From assembly GCF_001612945.1 (NCBI RefSeq), contig NZ_BDBK01000010.1, positions 1 through 64,000 on the forward strand: a stretch of 64,000 nucleotides of DNA, given 5' to 3'. This document shows, one piece after another, positions 26,964 to 35,016 of the stretch (positions are counted from its first letter, which is position 1; each line of letters opens with the position of its first letter). This DNA is from Nocardia inohanensis NBRC 100128. GTDB taxonomy: Bacteria; Actinomycetota; Actinomycetes; Mycobacteriales; Mycobacteriaceae. The notes below the pieces were generated by a model, which was not told the DNA's origin, ran no database searches, and saw only the letters and a list, made by a program, of their open reading frames with translations. The position numbers and the translations under genes were made by a program.

Positions 26964-27925
26964 GTGACGCGAAACCCTCGCCGCTGCGCCGAGTCACCTT
27001 TCTGTTGCGCCCGAGCTGGATCATTCTGGCGGTGATCGTCGCCGGTTTCGCGTACCTGTGTTTCTCGGTGCTCGCGCCGTGGCAGCTGGGCAAGAACACC
27101 AGCACCTCCGAGCGCAATCAGCGCATCTCCGATTCGGTCGATGCCGCGCCCGTCGACGTGACCACCATGCTCGGCCAGTCCGGTAAGGACACCGAATGGC
27201 GGCGGGTGACCGCCGACGGCGAATACGTCCCCGACTCCACGGTTCTGGTCCGCCTGCGCCACCTGGATTCGGCCCCCGCCTACACCGCCCTCGCCGCCTT
27301 CCGCCTCGACGACGGCCGCACGGTGCTGATCGATCGCGGCCAGATCGCCGCCGTGGACGGCACCCGCCCGCCCCAGATCCCGGCCCCGCCCACCGGCCGC
27401 CAGCACCTCGAGGCCCGCGTCCGCGCCTCGGAGGGCATCGTCGAATCCAAGCCCCCGGTCACCGAAGACGGCTACCGCCAGGTCTATTCGATCGACACCG
27501 TCCAGGAATCGACTGTCCTCGGCGTCCCGTTGACCCCCATCCCCACCGACGCCCGCGGCGGCTACCTGCAACTCGCCGACAAACAACCCGGCGTCTTCAC
27601 CCCCGACCCCCTCCCCCAGCTCGACGCCGGCCCCTACCTCTCCTACGGCCTGCAATGGCTGGCCTTCGGCATCATGGCCCCCCTCGGCCTCGCCTACTTC
27701 GTCTACGCCGAAATCCGGGCCCGCCGCCGCGAACGCGCCGAATCCGCCCCCGCCGAACCGAATTCCCCCGCGTCCGCGGCCACCGAGTCCCCGGCCCCGG
27801 CACCCACGAGCACGCCCGCCACGGAAGCGCCCCTCCCGGCCGATCCCGATTCCCCCGCACCGCAACCCAAGCCGGTCTCCAATGAGGCCCGCCTCGCCGA
27901 CCGCTACGGCGGCACCCGCCGCTGA
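26960..27925 (+). CDS. SURF1 family cytochrome oxidase assembly protein
   Basis: SURF1 proteins help insert haem into cytochrome c oxidase. The protein has a first membrane helix at residues 18-40, the conserved LAPWQLGKN segment, an extracytoplasmic domain and a second helix near 230-248 (YLSYGLQWLAFGIM is the family's C-terminal signature). After that comes a proline/alanine-rich cytosolic tail of about 60 residues. It is translationally coupled to ptpA by a 4-bp overlap, as in M. tuberculosis order (Rv2234-Rv2235). Confidence 0.92.
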   Translation: MSDAKPSPLRRVTFLLRPSWIILAVIVAGFAYLCFSVLAPWQLGKNTSTSERNQRISDSVDAAPVDVTTMLGQSGKDTEWRRVTADGEYVPDSTVLVRLRHLDSAPAYTALAAFRLDDGRTVLIDRGQIAAVDGTRPPQIPAPPTGRQHLEARVRASEGIVESKPPVTEDGYRQVYSIDTVQESTVLGVPLTPIPTDARGGYLQLADKQPGVFTPDPLPQLDAGPYLSYGLQWLAFGIMAPLGLAYFVYAEIRARRRERAESAPAEPNSPASAATESPAPAPTSTPATEAPLPADPDSPAPQPKPVSNEARLADRYGGTRR

Positions 27926-28172
27926 TCGAGCCGAGGCCGCGGCACCCGCCGCCTACTCGGCCCCGCCGGATCCGAATCGTCGCAAGACATTCCCCCAGCG
28001 CACGCGGTCCGGTCCCGGACAACGCACCACGAAGGCGATAGCGGCAGCTGTTCACCCCGGCACGGAGCGGACCGCGGTGATCGGGGCGACCACTGCGGTC
28101 GGAGCCACGACGGTCGCACCGCACCGAGACGGTCGGCATTACGTCTGGAAGCTCAGTGGCTAACCTCGCCTG

Positions 28173-29123
28173 GTGAGAAAAAGGACTGCTGCCGCTGGCG
28201 GGATGCTGCTCGGTTTCGCTTTGGATCGGGCGGTCGGGGATCCGCGGCGCGGGCATCCGGTGGCCGGGTTCGGGTCGGCGGCAATGGCGGTCGAGAAGGT
28301 CACCTATCGGGATAGCCGGGTGGCCGGTGTTGTCAATGAAGTCGTGCTCGTCGGGGCGGTGACGGGGCTGGGGATCGGGGTGCGGCGCATTGTTGGGCGG
28401 TCCGCGGCAGCTGAGATCGGGGTGACGGCGTTGGCTACGTGGACCGTGCTGGGCGGAACGACTTTGGCTCGGACCGGGCGCGAGATGGCGGAGCGGCTGG
28501 AGTCGGGGGATATCGAGGGGGCGCGGGAGTTGTTGCCTTCGTTGTGCGGACGCGATCCCTCGGTGCTGGATGCCGATGGGCTGGCGCGGGCGGCGTTGGA
28601 GTCGATCGCGGAGAACACTTCGGATGCGACTGTGGCGCCGCTGTTCTGGGGTGCGGTGGCCGGGGTTCCGGGGCTGCTGGGGTATCGCGCGATCAATACG
28701 CTCGATGCGATGGTCGGGTATCGCAATGATCGGTACCGCAATTTCGGGTGGGCGGCCGCGCGTACCGATGATGTGGCGAATCTGGCTCCCGCGCGGATTG
28801 CCGGGGCGTTCACGACCGTCCTCGCTCCGTTGGCGGGCGGGCGGCCCGCCGATGCGTGGCGGGCGTGGCGGCGCGATGGCGGGAAGCATCCCAGCCCGAA
28901 TGCCGGTGTCGCCGAAGCCTCGATGGCCGGGGCGCTCGGTGTCACGCTCGGCGGGCTCACACAGTACCGGCACGGCACGGAGATGCGCCCGACCCTCGGC
29001 GACGGCCCGATCCCCGAGGTTCGCGATCTGCGCCGCGCCGTAAGGCTTTCGGAGGCGGTGCAGCTCGCTTCGGCGCTGGCCGCGGCGTTGGTGCTGGCGG
29101 CGCGCCGCCGGCGCCCGAACTGA
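28173..29123 (+). CDS. cobD: Adenosylcobinamide-phosphate synthase
   Basis: CobD/CbiB joins aminopropanol or its phosphate to adenosylcobyric acid in vitamin B12 synthesis and is an inner-membrane protein. The 316 residues show DRAVGDPRRGHPVAGFG, RDPSVLDADGLARAALES(I)AEN, AINTLDAMVGYRN and the GGKHPSPNAGVAEA block, all typical. The start is GTG 28173. Inference: it uses the product of the nearby CobC-like enzyme. In M. tuberculosis cobD is on the opposite strand to ptpA and SURF1; here all three point the same way. The 247 bp before it hold no convincing gene. Confidence 0.94.
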   Translation: MRKRTAAAGGMLLGFALDRAVGDPRRGHPVAGFGSAAMAVEKVTYRDSRVAGVVNEVVLVGAVTGLGIGVRRIVGRSAAAEIGVTALATWTVLGGTTLARTGREMAERLESGDIEGARELLPSLCGRDPSVLDADGLARAALESIAENTSDATVAPLFWGAVAGVPGLLGYRAINTLDAMVGYRNDRYRNFGWAAARTDDVANLAPARIAGAFTTVLAPLAGGRPADAWRAWRRDGGKHPSPNAGVAEASMAGALGVTLGGLTQYRHGTEMRPTLGDGPIPEVRDLRRAVRLSEAVQLASALAAALVLAARRRRPN

Positions 29124-29162
29124 TCTTGATGCCGGGTCTGATGCGCTCCCCCACCGGCGGAA

Positions 29163-29189
29163 TGTCACAGTTGTCCGATCGGTTTCGTC
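29163..29189 (+). promoter_or_regulatory. ECF41-type promoter for the sigJ-like gene
   Basis: TGTCACA (29163-29169), a 16-base spacer and CGTC (29186-29189) agree exactly with the promoter described for ECF41 sigma factors (TGTCACA-N16-CGTC). It lies 51 bp upstream of the start codon of the ECF41 gene, so the factor probably drives its own gene. Confidence 0.85.
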
Positions 29190-29240
29190 GGTTCGGTGAC
29201 AAGCCGGAATGGGCGAGTGGGAACGAACTGTGAGGCGAGG

Positions 29241-30191
29241 ATGAGCGACGAACGGCACGGGGTGCCCGATCAGGCCGAGTTGGCGCGGCAGTTCGAGGAG
29301 CATCGGACCTATCTGCGGCGGGTCGCCTACAGCACGCTGGGCAGTCTGAGCGACGCCGACGATGTGGTGCAGGAGGCGTGGCTGCGCTTGCAGCGGTATT
29401 ACGAGACCAGCCCGGAGGGCGCGGGGATCGAGAACCTGCGGGCATGGCTGACCACGGTGACCGGGCGGCTGGCCCTCGATCATCTGGGGTCGGCGCGGGC
29501 GCGGCGCGAACAGTACGTGGGTGAATGGCTGCCGGAACCGGAGATCACCAACTGGGATGATCCGGCAGACCGGGTGACGCAGGACGAGCGGGTCACGACG
29601 GCGCTGCTGGTGGTGCTGGAGTCGCTCTCACCCGCCGAGCGGACCGCGTTCGTCCTACAGGACGTGTTCGGCATGTCCGGGCCCGAGGTCGCCGAGGTGG
29701 TGGGCCGGACCCCGGCCGCGGTGCGGCAGTTGGCTTCTCGCGCCCGCAAGCATGTGGAGCAGGGCACCCCGCGCTTCCCGGCCAGCCCGGTCGAGCACGA
29801 GAAGGTGGTGTCGGCCTTCGCGCTGGCCTGGCGCTCCGGCGACCTGAGCGCGCTGCTCGGCGTATTGGATTCCGAGGTCACCTTCACCGCCGACGGCGGC
29901 GGCAAGGTCAATGCCTTCCGCATTCCGCTGCACGGCGCGGACACGGTGGCGGCGACGCTGCTCGGCTTCCTGCGGCACGCCTCGGAGATCGGTGGGGCGT
30001 GGGGTCGTTCGGTCATCGTCAACGGCCGCCCCGGCCTGGTGGTGTTCGACGGTCAGCACACCGGCGTGTTCTCGTTCACCATCGACGAGGGCCGGATCAC
30101 CAATATCGATGTGGTGCGCAATCCGGACAAGCTGCGCAATCTGCCGACCGACGGCGGCCCGGACTGGGCGCTGGGCGAGTCGGCGAGCTGA
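29241..30191 (+). CDS. sigJ: ECF sigma factor, ECF41/SigJ family, with SnoaL-like C-terminal domain
   Basis: This 316-residue factor has sigma region 2 (SDADDVVQEAWLRLQRYY, residues 37-54), region 4 (about 128-172, helix-turn-helix in MSGPEVAEVVGRTPAAVRQL) and a fused NTF2/SnoaL-like domain. All three ECF41 hallmark motifs are present: WLPEP at 96-100, DGGGK at 218-222 and NPDKL at 294-298. In this family the C-terminal domain replaces a separate anti-sigma factor and controls polymerase binding. GAGGCGAGG precedes ATG 29241. The oxidoreductase or decarboxylase (COE) gene usually beside ECF41 genes is not found here. Confidence 0.93.
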   Translation: MSDERHGVPDQAELARQFEEHRTYLRRVAYSTLGSLSDADDVVQEAWLRLQRYYETSPEGAGIENLRAWLTTVTGRLALDHLGSARARREQYVGEWLPEPEITNWDDPADRVTQDERVTTALLVVLESLSPAERTAFVLQDVFGMSGPEVAEVVGRTPAAVRQLASRARKHVEQGTPRFPASPVEHEKVVSAFALAWRSGDLSALLGVLDSEVTFTADGGGKVNAFRIPLHGADTVAATLLGFLRHASEIGGAWGRSVIVNGRPGLVVFDGQHTGVFSFTIDEGRITNIDVVRNPDKLRNLPTDGGPDWALGESAS

Positions 30192-30199
30192 GTGACCCT

Positions 30200-30278
30200 C
30201 GTCATCCCGGCATGCTTTCAGCCGGGATCCACACGGTGCGGGCGTGTGGATTCCGGCTGAGAGCGCGCCGGAATGACG
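30200..30278. repeat. Palindromic repeat, family 1, full copy
   Basis: A 79-bp near-perfect palindrome begins CGTCATCCCGGC and ends GCCGGAATGACG, with an inner pair ATCCACAC / GTGTGGAT around a 9-base centre. It fills the gap between the convergent sigJ and ald genes and could also end both transcripts. Confidence 0.9.
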
Positions 30279-30288
30279 GGCGGCGGGG

Positions 30289-31398
30289 TCAGGACGCGGT
30301 GCCGTGCAGCAGGCGCAGCCCGTGCGCCGCGGCGACCTCCGGCGAATACAGCTCACCGGAATCGGCGGTGAGCCCTTGCGCCAGACCGTGATCCGCGTCG
30401 CAGGCCGCCCGCCACCCCAGATCCGCGATGGCCCGCACATACGGCAGCGTGGCATTGGTGAGCGCCACCGTCGAGGTATGCGGCACCGCCCCCGGCATAT
30501 TGGCCACGCAGTAGAACAGCGAATCACCCACGCGGAAGGTGGGTTTCGCATGCGTGGTGGGGCGCGAACTCTCGAAACACCCACCCTGATCGATGGCGAT
30601 GTCCACCAGCACCGACCCCGGCCGCATCCCGGCCACCAAGCTGTCCGGCACCAGTTTCGGCGCGCGCGCACCCGGCACCAGCACCGAGCCGATCACCAGA
30701 TCCGCTGCCAGCACCGACTTCTCGACCTCGGCGATATTGGAGCCGACGGTGGTGACGCGCCCGCCGAACCGGGTGTCGAGCTCCCGCAAACGCGCGAGAT
30801 TGGTGTCCAGCACCGTGACTCGCGCCCCCATCCCGATGGCGATGGTCGCGGCATTGCTGCCCGCCATCCCGCCGCCCAGCACCACCACGTCGGCGGGCCG
30901 CACCCCGGGCACCCCGCCCAGCAGCACGCCTTCCCCGCCCTGCGGTGACATCAGGTGATACGCGCCGACCTGCGCGCCCAGCTTCCCCGCCACCTCGCTC
31001 ATGGGCGCGAGTAGCGGCAGCGATCCGTCCGCCCCGCGCACCGTCTCGTAGGCGATGGCGGTGATCCCCGATCGCAGGATCGCCTCGGTGCCCTCCCGCG
31101 ACGCCGCCAGATGCAGGAAGGTGAACAGCACCTGCCCGGCCCGCATGCGCGGATACTCCACGGCGATCGGCTCTTTCACCTTCAACACCAGCTCCGCCGA
31201 CCCCCACACCTCATCGGCCCCCACCACCGGCCGCGCCCCGGCCGCGCGATACTCCTCGTCCCCGAACCCGGACCCCAGCCCCGCCCCGGCTTCGATCAGC
31301 ACTTCATGACCGTGCCGCACCAGCTCCCCGGCTCCCGCCGGCGTCAGCGCGACCCGGAACTCCTGCTCCTTGACCTCCCGCGGCACCCCAATTCTCAT
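30289..31398 (-). CDS. ald: Alanine dehydrogenase
   Basis: The enzyme interconverts alanine with pyruvate and ammonia using NAD. The protein starts MRIGVPREVKEQEFRVALTP. KVKEP and FTFLHLAA are substrate-site blocks, and VVVLGGGMAGSNAATIA is the Rossmann NAD site. DIAIDQGGCFES and YCVANMPGAVPHTST are further signature blocks. The start ATG 31398 gives 369 residues, near the usual 371; ATG 31407 is an alternative with three more residues. Neither has a strong ribosome site. A long hairpin lies between it and the upstream MBL gene. Confidence 0.95.
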   Translation of the reverse strand: MRIGVPREVKEQEFRVALTPAGAGELVRHGHEVLIEAGAGLGSGFGDEEYRAAGARPVVGADEVWGSAELVLKVKEPIAVEYPRMRAGQVLFTFLHLAASREGTEAILRSGITAIAYETVRGADGSLPLLAPMSEVAGKLGAQVGAYHLMSPQGGEGVLLGGVPGVRPADVVVLGGGMAGSNAATIAIGMGARVTVLDTNLARLRELDTRFGGRVTTVGSNIAEVEKSVLAADLVIGSVLVPGARAPKLVPDSLVAGMRPGSVLVDIAIDQGGCFESSRPTTHAKPTFRVGDSLFYCVANMPGAVPHTSTVALTNATLPYVRAIADLGWRAACDADHGLAQGLTADSGELYSPEVAAAHGLRLLHGTAS

Positions 31399-31453
31399 AC
31401 CCGCCATCGTCACCCACCCCGGTGCTTCCGGCGGCGATCGCCACACCCCTCAA

Positions 31454-31517
31454 ACGACGAGGAACCGGTGGAGAGATCCGCGAGCGGAGGTCTCCACCGG
31501 TTCCCGGTGATCGTCGT
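31454..31517. terminator. Long hairpin between the MBL gene and ald
   Basis: A perfect 14-bp stem (31461-31474 with 31491-31504) is extended by ACGACGA (31454-31460) pairing with TCGTCGT (31511-31517) across a 6-base bulge. It follows the MBL gene on the minus strand and precedes ald. No T-run follows, so it is a hairpin terminator or leader structure rather than a classical intrinsic terminator. Confidence 0.6.
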
Positions 31518-31524
31518 GGCGCGT

Positions 31525-32313
31525 TCAGGAGGCCGCCAGGACCAGCGGCTCACCGGGGGTGGGGACGCGGAGTACGGCTGCGCGACCGGCGTATTCGAAG
31601 TTGCGGGTCAGGTAGTCGAGGGTTTCGGAGAAGTGCGCCCAGCCTTCGGCGTGGACGGGAACGATGAGCGCGTCACCGAGGGCTTCGGAGGCTTTGACGG
31701 CGGTGCGGCCGTTCAGGGTCACATCGGTGTCGCCGTAGCGGCCCGGGTTGGCCGCGCCGACATTCAGGATGGCGATATCGATGCGGCCGATGCGGTCGGC
31801 GATCTGCTGCACCAGCTCCACCGAGGCATTGTCGCCGGAGATGTAGACGGTCGGCAGGCCGTCGGCGGTCAGCACGAACCCGGTGACCACGCCGGAGATG
31901 GCTTCCGCGCCTTCCGGACCGTGCAGGGCGGGGACCCCGGTGACGGTGACGTCGCCGATCACCACCGACTCCCAATTGCGCAGGCCCGCAACGCCTTCCA
32001 TCCGGGCTTCGGCGTCCGGGGTGGAGAGCACCCGGTCCACGCCGGCCAGGAACGCCCGGCCCGAGGTGTCCAGGTTGTCCGGGTGCTGATCGTGCGAGAG
32101 CAGCACCACGTCGACCGGGCCGACCTGTTCGGCCGTGACCGCGGGGCCGGTCAGCTTGTGCAGGGTGAGCACGCCCAGGTCGTAGTCGCCCGGCTCGTCG
32201 AACGTGGGATCGGTCAGCCAAGTCAGGTTGCCGTAGCGGAAGCGCACGGTGGGTCCGCCGATGTGCAGGATGTCGATAGTGGCGGGGGCTGCGGTTTCGA
32301 TCGTGTTCGTCAT
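31525..32313 (-). CDS. Metallo-beta-lactamase fold metal-dependent hydrolase
   Basis: The 262-residue protein has the MBL metal site SHDQHPDNLD (a variant of HxHxDH), the later YISGDNAS acidic ligand and PVHAEGW. It is most like UlaG-type lactonases or related hydrolases of unknown substrate. The gene is divergent from a GlxA-type regulator, 71 bp apart, which is the usual arrangement of a regulator with its target. Confidence 0.85.
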   Translation of the reverse strand: MTNTIETAAPATIDILHIGGPTVRFRYGNLTWLTDPTFDEPGDYDLGVLTLHKLTGPAVTAEQVGPVDVVLLSHDQHPDNLDTSGRAFLAGVDRVLSTPDAEARMEGVAGLRNWESVVIGDVTVTGVPALHGPEGAEAISGVVTGFVLTADGLPTVYISGDNASVELVQQIADRIGRIDIAILNVGAANPGRYGDTDVTLNGRTAVKASEALGDALIVPVHAEGWAHFSETLDYLTRNFEYAGRAAVLRVPTPGEPLVLAAS

Positions 32314-32384
32314 GAGTAGCAGCTTGCCCCGGGAAGATCGAACGCAACAGTGGCCCGAAGGCCGCGCTTCGATAAAATCGGGCC

Positions 32385-33338
32385 ATGCATGAAGTGGCCG
32401 TGCTGGCCTTCGATCGGATCAGCCCCTTCCACCTGTCGGTGCCGAGCCTGGTGTTCGGGCGGATCGGGGCGGGCGCGGGCGACAGTGCGCCGTATCGGGT
32501 GCAGGTCTGCGCCGAGCAGGCCGGAACCCTGTCCACGCCAGCGGGTTTCGACATCACCGTGCGGCACGGGCTGGAGGCCGTCGAGCGCGCGGAGACCGTG
32601 ATCGTGCCCAGCTGGGAACGGCACCGGCCCTTGCCCGACCCGGTCCGCGAATCCCTGCACGTCGCGCACGAGCGCGGCGCCCGGGTGGTCGGCCTGTGCC
32701 TGGGTTCCTGGGCGATCGCGGCGAGCGGCCTGGCCGACGGCCGCGAACTCACCACCCATTGGTCGGCCGCAACGGAATTGGCCCGCGCCTTTCCGGAGGT
32801 GATCGTGCGCGCCGATTCGCTCTGGACCGATCACGGCGATCTCATCACCTCCGCGGGCGTGGCCGCCGCCCTGGACTGCTGCCTGCACCTGGTGCGCACC
32901 GATCACGGCAGCCGCACCGCCACCGAGCTGGCCCGCGATCTGGTGCTGGCCCCGCATCGCAGCGGTTCACAGGCCCAGTACATCCCGTTCGCCGTGCCGG
33001 AGGCCCAGGACGACGACCCCATCGAACACGCGATGGTCTGGGCGCGAACGCATCTCGACGAATCCGTCGATCTCGATACCTGGGCTCGCACCGCGCTCAT
33101 GTCGCGGCGCACCTTCACCCGCCGCTTCCGCGAACGGACCGGTTCCAGCCCGCAGCAATGGTTGCTGGTGCAGCGCGTGGATCGCGCCCGGCTGCTGCTG
33201 GAATCCACCGACGACACCATGGAACGGGTGGCCGCCGACGCCGGCCTCGGCACCGCGGTCAACCTCCGCCACCATTTCCATCGCCTGCTCGGCACCACGC
33301 CAGCCGCCCACCGCGCCCTGTTCCGCCGCGCGGCCTGA
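32385..33338 (+). CDS. GlxA-family transcription regulator (DJ-1/PfpI + AraC HTH)
   Basis: The N-terminal 165 residues form a DJ-1/PfpI-like ligand domain with the elbow GLCLGSWAIA. The C-terminal 100 residues form the AraC-type DNA-binding pair of helix-turn-helix motifs (MSRRTFTRRFRERTGSSPQQW and the following recognition helix). It probably controls the divergent MBL hydrolase gene and itself; the ligand is unknown. Confidence 0.9.
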   Translation: MHEVAVLAFDRISPFHLSVPSLVFGRIGAGAGDSAPYRVQVCAEQAGTLSTPAGFDITVRHGLEAVERAETVIVPSWERHRPLPDPVRESLHVAHERGARVVGLCLGSWAIAASGLADGRELTTHWSAATELARAFPEVIVRADSLWTDHGDLITSAGVAAALDCCLHLVRTDHGSRTATELARDLVLAPHRSGSQAQYIPFAVPEAQDDDPIEHAMVWARTHLDESVDLDTWARTALMSRRTFTRRFRERTGSSPQQWLLVQRVDRARLLLESTDDTMERVAADAGLGTAVNLRHHFHRLLGTTPAAHRALFRRAA

Positions 33339-33375
33339 GCGCACGTCCCGGCACGACCCCGCGCCGCGCCGGCCC

Positions 33376-33409
33376 GTGCGATTCCCGCCAAAGGCACGCG
33401 GGAATGACG
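33376..33409. repeat. Palindromic repeat, family 1, right half only
   Basis: GTGCGATTCCCGCC...GCACGCGGGAATGACG matches the right arm of the copies at 1-64 and 30200-30278. The left arm is missing, so this is a decayed or truncated copy. It sits 17 bp before the carbonic-anhydrase start. Confidence 0.7.
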
Positions 33410-33426
33410 AGGGTAGGTTCTCGATC

Positions 33427-33942
33427 ATGAGGATTCAGCTGGGCGAGCACGCGCCGCAGATCGACGAGAGCGCGTGGATCGCGCCGAATGCCACCGTTAT
33501 CGGCCGGGTGCGGCTGGAAGCCGAAGTGAGCATTTGGTATTCGGCGGTGCTGCGCGGCGATATCGAGGACATCAGTGTGGGGGCGCGCTCGAATATCCAG
33601 GACGGCTGTGTGCTGCACGCGGATCCGGGCTTCCCGCTGACCGTGGGCAGCGGAGTCTCGGTGGGCCACAATGCGATTCTGCACGGCTGCACCGTCGGTG
33701 ACGATGTGCTGGTCGGTATGGGCGCGACGGTGCTGAACGGTGCGGTGATCGGCGCGGGCAGCCTGATCGCCGCCAATGCGCTGATTCCGGAGGGCGCGCA
33801 GATCCCGCCGGGTTCGCTGGTGGCGGGCGTCCCGGGCAAGGTGCGGCGGGAGCTGGGCGAGGCCGAGCTGGACCGGATCAAGCTGAATGCCGCGGTGTAC
33901 CTGCACAACACGAGCCTGCACCGCAAGGGTCAAGAGGCGTGA
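33427..33942 (+). CDS. Gamma carbonic anhydrase family protein
   Basis: The 171-residue protein is a left-handed beta helix of hexapeptide repeats, with the three histidines expected to bind zinc in CVLHADPG and GHNAILHGC. Members are carbonic anhydrases or related trimeric proteins of the YrdA/CaiE type, and activity varies in this group. ATG 33427 was chosen because the open frame further upstream runs through a palindromic repeat. Confidence 0.92.
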   Translation: MRIQLGEHAPQIDESAWIAPNATVIGRVRLEAEVSIWYSAVLRGDIEDISVGARSNIQDGCVLHADPGFPLTVGSGVSVGHNAILHGCTVGDDVLVGMGATVLNGAVIGAGSLIAANALIPEGAQIPPGSLVAGVPGKVRRELGEAELDRIKLNAAVYLHNTSLHRKGQEA

Positions 33943-34081
33943 CCGAAGGGGGTGCGTGAGATATCCCACACTGAACAAGCGACCATATAAGCCGCTGCTA
34001 GCATCGCGTGCAGCGTTCCCGGCGGCCCGGGCAGTGCCGCCGCTCGCCGGGTCCGCTCGGGGCTAGCAGGAGGTTTATCCG

Positions 34082-34255
34082 GTGTCGTACGAGCACGACG
34101 GTATGCACCGACGGCGCATCAGCGTGGCCGATATCGCGGCCCAGCCGGGGGGCATCGAAGCGCTCCAGCGCCGCGTTCACGAACTACGTTCCAATGGAAT
34201 AGATTTCGCGGCCAATGCCATCGAAAGCGAGATGGCGGCGCTGAACGTCTCCTGA
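34082..34255 (+). CDS. Small conserved-looking protein, 57 aa
   Basis: A strong AGGAGG lies 8 bases before GTG 34082. The 57-residue product is soluble and mostly helical (RRISVADIAAQPGGIEALQ..., ending MAALNVS). Codon use is like neighbouring genes. I do not recognise a family. It stands alone, 128 bp before the TetR gene, with its own 139-bp upstream region. The sequence has no cysteine, tryptophan or membrane segment. Confidence 0.72.
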   Translation: MSYEHDGMHRRRISVADIAAQPGGIEALQRRVHELRSNGIDFAANAIESEMAALNVS

Positions 34256-34383
34256 CCGGCGCCGGTCGCCCATTGACTGGACAGTAGCTTCGCTCCGGTC
34301 CCACTCCGGTAGCAAACTCGATGCGATAATGCGGCTTCATCACCGCAATGTCGCGGGTTGCCAACCGATCGACTGGAGACTCG

Positions 34384-35016
34384 ATGCCCTCGGTGCCCAC
34401 CATCCTGCAACGCATTCTGGAGAAGCCGCGGGCCGAAGGCGAACAGCTGCTGGAGAGCGCGCTCTCGGCCTTCCTCGACTTCGGGATCAAGCGAACCAGT
34501 ATGGGGGAGATCGCACGGCGCGCGGGCATCAGCCCGGCCACGCTGTATCGCCGCTTCGAATCCAAGAACGAGCTGGTCGAGGCGGTCGGGGTGCGCGAGG
34601 CGCAGCTGTTCGTCGCCGAGATCGACGAGCGGGTGCAGCTGGTGGCCAGCGACGGGGTGTCGCGGGACGAGCAGCTGGTGGAGATCTTCGTCGCCTTCAT
34701 CACGCTGCTGGCCAATAATCAACTGCTGCAACGGTTGCTGCGTACCGAGCCCGAGACGGTGCTGCCCCGGCTCACCACCGAGGCGGGGCCGGTGATCGCG
34801 GTGGGCCGCATCTATCTGGCCGAGAAGCTACGCGCGGTGCAGGCCGCCGGCGAGGGACGCGATTTCGACGCCGATCTGGTGGCGGAAGTGCTGGCCCGGC
34901 TGGGTCATTCGCTGGCGCTCACCCCGGAGGGGCTGATCCCCTTGGTCGACGAGCAGGCCGCCCGCGAATTCGCCCGCCGCACCGTGCTTCCTATGATCGG
35001 GATTCAGCCGGCCTGA
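34384..35016 (+). CDS. TetR/AcrR family transcription regulator
   Basis: The 210-residue repressor has the helix-turn-helix at residues about 37-56 (MGEIARRAGISPATLYRRFESKNEL, read in two parts) and a ligand-binding C-terminal domain. GGAG precedes ATG 34384. Its last 26 bases overlap the end of the convergent acyltransferase gene. The target is unknown. Confidence 0.9.
   Translation: MPSVPTILQRILEKPRAEGEQLLESALSAFLDFGIKRTSMGEIARRAGISPATLYRRFESKNELVEAVGVREAQLFVAEIDERVQLVASDGVSRDEQLVEIFVAFITLLANNQLLQRLLRTEPETVLPRLTTEAGPVIAVGRIYLAEKLRAVQAAGEGRDFDADLVAEVLARLGHSLALTPEGLIPLVDEQAAREFARRTVLPMIGIQPA

Noticed and set aside
27882..28163. 93-codon frame between SURF1 and cobD
   Set aside because: It starts inside SURF1, has low-complexity Ala/Thr composition and no ribosome site. 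I see no gene in 27926-28172.
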